Of a DNA stretch of 64,000 nt, positions 62,562 to 64,000 are shown in pieces. How positions within the stretch are numbered: position 1 is the stretch's first letter; each line of letters opens with the position of its first letter. The DNA is taken from positions 504,156-568,155 of the forward strand of contig NZ_LWLP01000001.1 in the NCBI RefSeq assembly GCF_001641125.1. Direction: 5' to 3'. A program made the position numbers and the translations under genes. This stretch comes from Arthrobacter sp. OY3WO11. GTDB taxonomy: Bacteria > Actinomycetota > Actinomycetes > Actinomycetales > Micrococcaceae. The notes beneath the pieces were generated by a model. It made no database searches, was not told where the DNA came from, and was given only the letters and a program-made list of their open reading frames with translations.

Positions 62562-63674
62562 ATGACCTCCACGCTTACCCCCGTTCGCAGCAAGCGCTCG
62601 GCACTCACCAAGGGCCAACTGCCCAAGTACGCCCCCTACGTGGTCCTGGCCGCAGCGCTGATCGCCGGCGCAGCGATCCTGGCGCTGGTGGGCTTCAATG
62701 CCTTCGGCTGGGGAATCGTCTCGGCAATCCTCTTCGCCGTCGGACTGGTGTCCTGGAGCGCCGCCGTCGAAGGCTCCCGCAAAGCCAAGGACAAGCTGGC
62801 CACCTGCCTGGTGGTGGGCTCCTTCCTCATTGCACTGCTCCCGCTGATTTCGGTGATCTGGACTGTCCTGGTCAACGGAATCCCCGGCCTCCTGGCCCCC
62901 GGATTCATGACCACCTCCATGAACGGCGTCACCGGCGTCTTCGACAACCGCGCAGTGGAGGACGGCGCGCCGGTCATCGGCGGCATCTACCACGCGCTGC
63001 TGGGAACCATCCAGATCACCCTGCTGGCCACCATCATCTCCGTGCCGGTAGGCCTGCTGACCTCCATCTACCTGGTGGAGTACGGCAACGACGGCCGGCT
63101 GGCCCGCGCCATCACGTTCTTCGTGGACGTCATGACCGGCATCCCCTCCATCGTGGCCGGCCTCTTCGCAGCGGCCTTCTTCTTCGCCGTGGTGGGCCCG
63201 GGCACCAAGACTGGTGCCGTAGCCGCCGTCGCGCTTTCCGTGCTGATGATCCCGGTGGTGGTGCGTTCCAGCGAGGAAATGCTGAAGATCGTCCCCAACG
63301 AACTGCGTGAAGCGGCGTACGCCCTGGGCGTGCGCAAGTGGCGCACCATCCTGAAGGTGGTAATTCCGACGGCGATCTCCGGCATCGCGTCGGGCGTCAC
63401 CCTGGCGATCGCCCGCGTTATCGGTGAGACCGCGCCCATCCTGGTCACCGCAGGGTTCGCCACCAGCATCAACTCCAACGTGTTCGGCGGCTGGATGGCG
63501 TCGCTGCCCACGTTCATCTACACCCAGATCCTGAACCCCACCTCGCCGGCGAACCCCGACCCGTCGTCGCAGCGCGCCTGGGGTGCCGCCCTGGTGCTGA
63601 TCATCCTGGTGATGGTCCTCAACCTCGCGGCACGGCTGATTGCCAGGATCTTTGCCCCCAAGGCCGGCCGCTAA
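62562..63674 (+). CDS. pstA: Phosphate ABC transporter permease PstA
   Basis: A 370-residue PstA. It is longer than the E. coli protein because of an N-terminal extension with extra helices (about 25-75) before the canonical six-helix core, as is usual in actinobacteria. Core motifs include DVMTGIPSIVAGLFAAA and LREAAYALGVRKWRTILKVVIPTA (EAA loop) and ARVIGETAPILVTAGF. It pairs with PstC in the phosphate channel. ATG directly follows the pstC stop TAA. An 82-base gap precedes pstB. Confidence 0.95.
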   Translation: MTSTLTPVRSKRSALTKGQLPKYAPYVVLAAALIAGAAILALVGFNAFGWGIVSAILFAVGLVSWSAAVEGSRKAKDKLATCLVVGSFLIALLPLISVIWTVLVNGIPGLLAPGFMTTSMNGVTGVFDNRAVEDGAPVIGGIYHALLGTIQITLLATIISVPVGLLTSIYLVEYGNDGRLARAITFFVDVMTGIPSIVAGLFAAAFFFAVVGPGTKTGAVAAVALSVLMIPVVVRSSEEMLKIVPNELREAAYALGVRKWRTILKVVIPTAISGIASGVTLAIARVIGETAPILVTAGFATSINSNVFGGWMASLPTFIYTQILNPTSPANPDPSSQRAWGAALVLIILVMVLNLAARLIARIFAPKAGR

Positions 63675-63756
63675 GGGCCGGGCCTTTCCGCCCCCCTTCC
63701 GGTCCTGCGGGCCGGATGACACACTTCAATTCATACCCAGTTAGTGAAGGAACACC

Positions 63757-64000
63757 ATGTCTAAGCGCATCGACGTCAAGGACCTGAATGTCTACTACGG
63801 CGATTTCCTTGCCGTGGAGGACGTCACCATCAACATCGAGGCCAAGTCCGTAACTGCATTCATCGGACCCTCAGGCTGCGGCAAGTCCACGTTCCTGCGG
63901 ACGCTGAACCGCATGCATGAGGTCCTCCCCGGTGCCCGTGTGGAAGGTGAGGTCCTGCTGGACGGGGACAACCTCTACGGCCCCGGCGTGGACCCCGTGA
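63757..64000 (+). CDS. pstB: Phosphate ABC transporter ATP-binding protein PstB, N-terminal part
   Basis: Only the first 81 codons are in the window. [27 protein letters not shown] is the PstB opening; Walker A is [17 protein letters not shown], followed by [18 protein letters not shown]. The ATG has GAAGGAACACC upstream. It completes the pstSCAB operon and powers phosphate uptake. The open frame runs off the right-hand edge. Confidence 0.95.
   Translation, partial: MSKRIDVKDLNVYYGDFLAVEDVTINIEAKSVTAFIGPSGCGKSTFLRTLNRMHEVLPGARVEGEVLLDGDNLYGPGVDPV

Overview
The window looks like chromosomal DNA of a high-GC actinobacterium of the Micrococcaceae, most likely Arthrobacter, Pseudarthrobacter or a relative. 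I base this on codon use, on Lsr2, on many TANNNT -10 boxes placed a few bases before start codons (leaderless genes), and on gene order. Core genes run panC, lysS, lsr2, clpC, mutY, disA, radA, the order seen on the mycobacterial panC-lysS-lsr2-clpC1...mutY-disA-radA chromosome arm. Accessory sugar, nitrogen and transport modules are set into this backbone. I see no rRNA, tRNA, CRISPR array, transposase or phage gene.

Layout. 0-3.7 kb: end of a cofactor/membrane operon (two bacterial-PH-domain membrane proteins, a DUF2520 dehydrogenase-like protein, panC). 3.7-25.5 kb: accessory block separating panC from lysS, with a small unknown gene, a TetR gene with a palindromic operator, an alpha-glucoside module (LacI regulator and GH13 alpha-glucosidase divergent from a lipoprotein/permease/permease ABC importer), a PfpI-type protein, a DHA2-type efflux pump, an alpha/beta hydrolase, a TetR gene, a nitrogen cluster (APC permease, two DUF1989 proteins, a biotin-dependent urea/guanidine carboxylase, allophanate hydrolase) and a second alpha/beta hydrolase. 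25.6-30.6 kb: lysS, a 59-residue membrane protein, lsr2, clpC. 30.6-36.5 kb: a structured non-coding interval, an S9 peptidase, short ArgA-type N-acetyltransferase, a possible short structured RNA, and dhaKLM. 36.5-47.4 kb: small envelope proteins, mutY, disA, a 2H phosphoesterase, prfC, a FabF-type synthase, a NUDIX protein, radA. 47.4-59 kb: two beta-glucoside modules side by side. 59-64 kb: a FUSC-type membrane protein and pstSCA with the start of pstB.

Regulation that can be read directly: the beta-glucoside PTS operon begins with a sigma-70 promoter, a RAT antiterminator sequence and an overlapping intrinsic terminator, and it encodes its own LicT/BglG antiterminator at its end. The neighbouring ABC/GH1 operon has a TTGACA-17-TACAGT promoter bracketed by two identical 14-bp perfect palindromes and encodes a LacI protein downstream. 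The alpha-glucoside operons share a divergent region with a TGNAANCGNTTNCA operator. Stable tetraloop hairpins lie between the binding-protein gene and the first permease gene in two separate ABC operons (beta-glucoside and pst).

The most interesting points are: (i) the nitrogen cluster, annotated by tradition as urea degradation but more probably a guanidine pathway because it carries the DUF1989 pair, apparently under TetR rather than riboswitch control; (ii) long intergenic inverted repeats at about 14.0, 39.5 and 51.0 kb and a nested inverted-repeat region at 30.7-30.9 kb; (iii) a two-hairpin transcript candidate ahead of dhaK; and (iv) a leaderless 19-codon ORF coupled to a small unknown gene at 41.5-41.8 kb.
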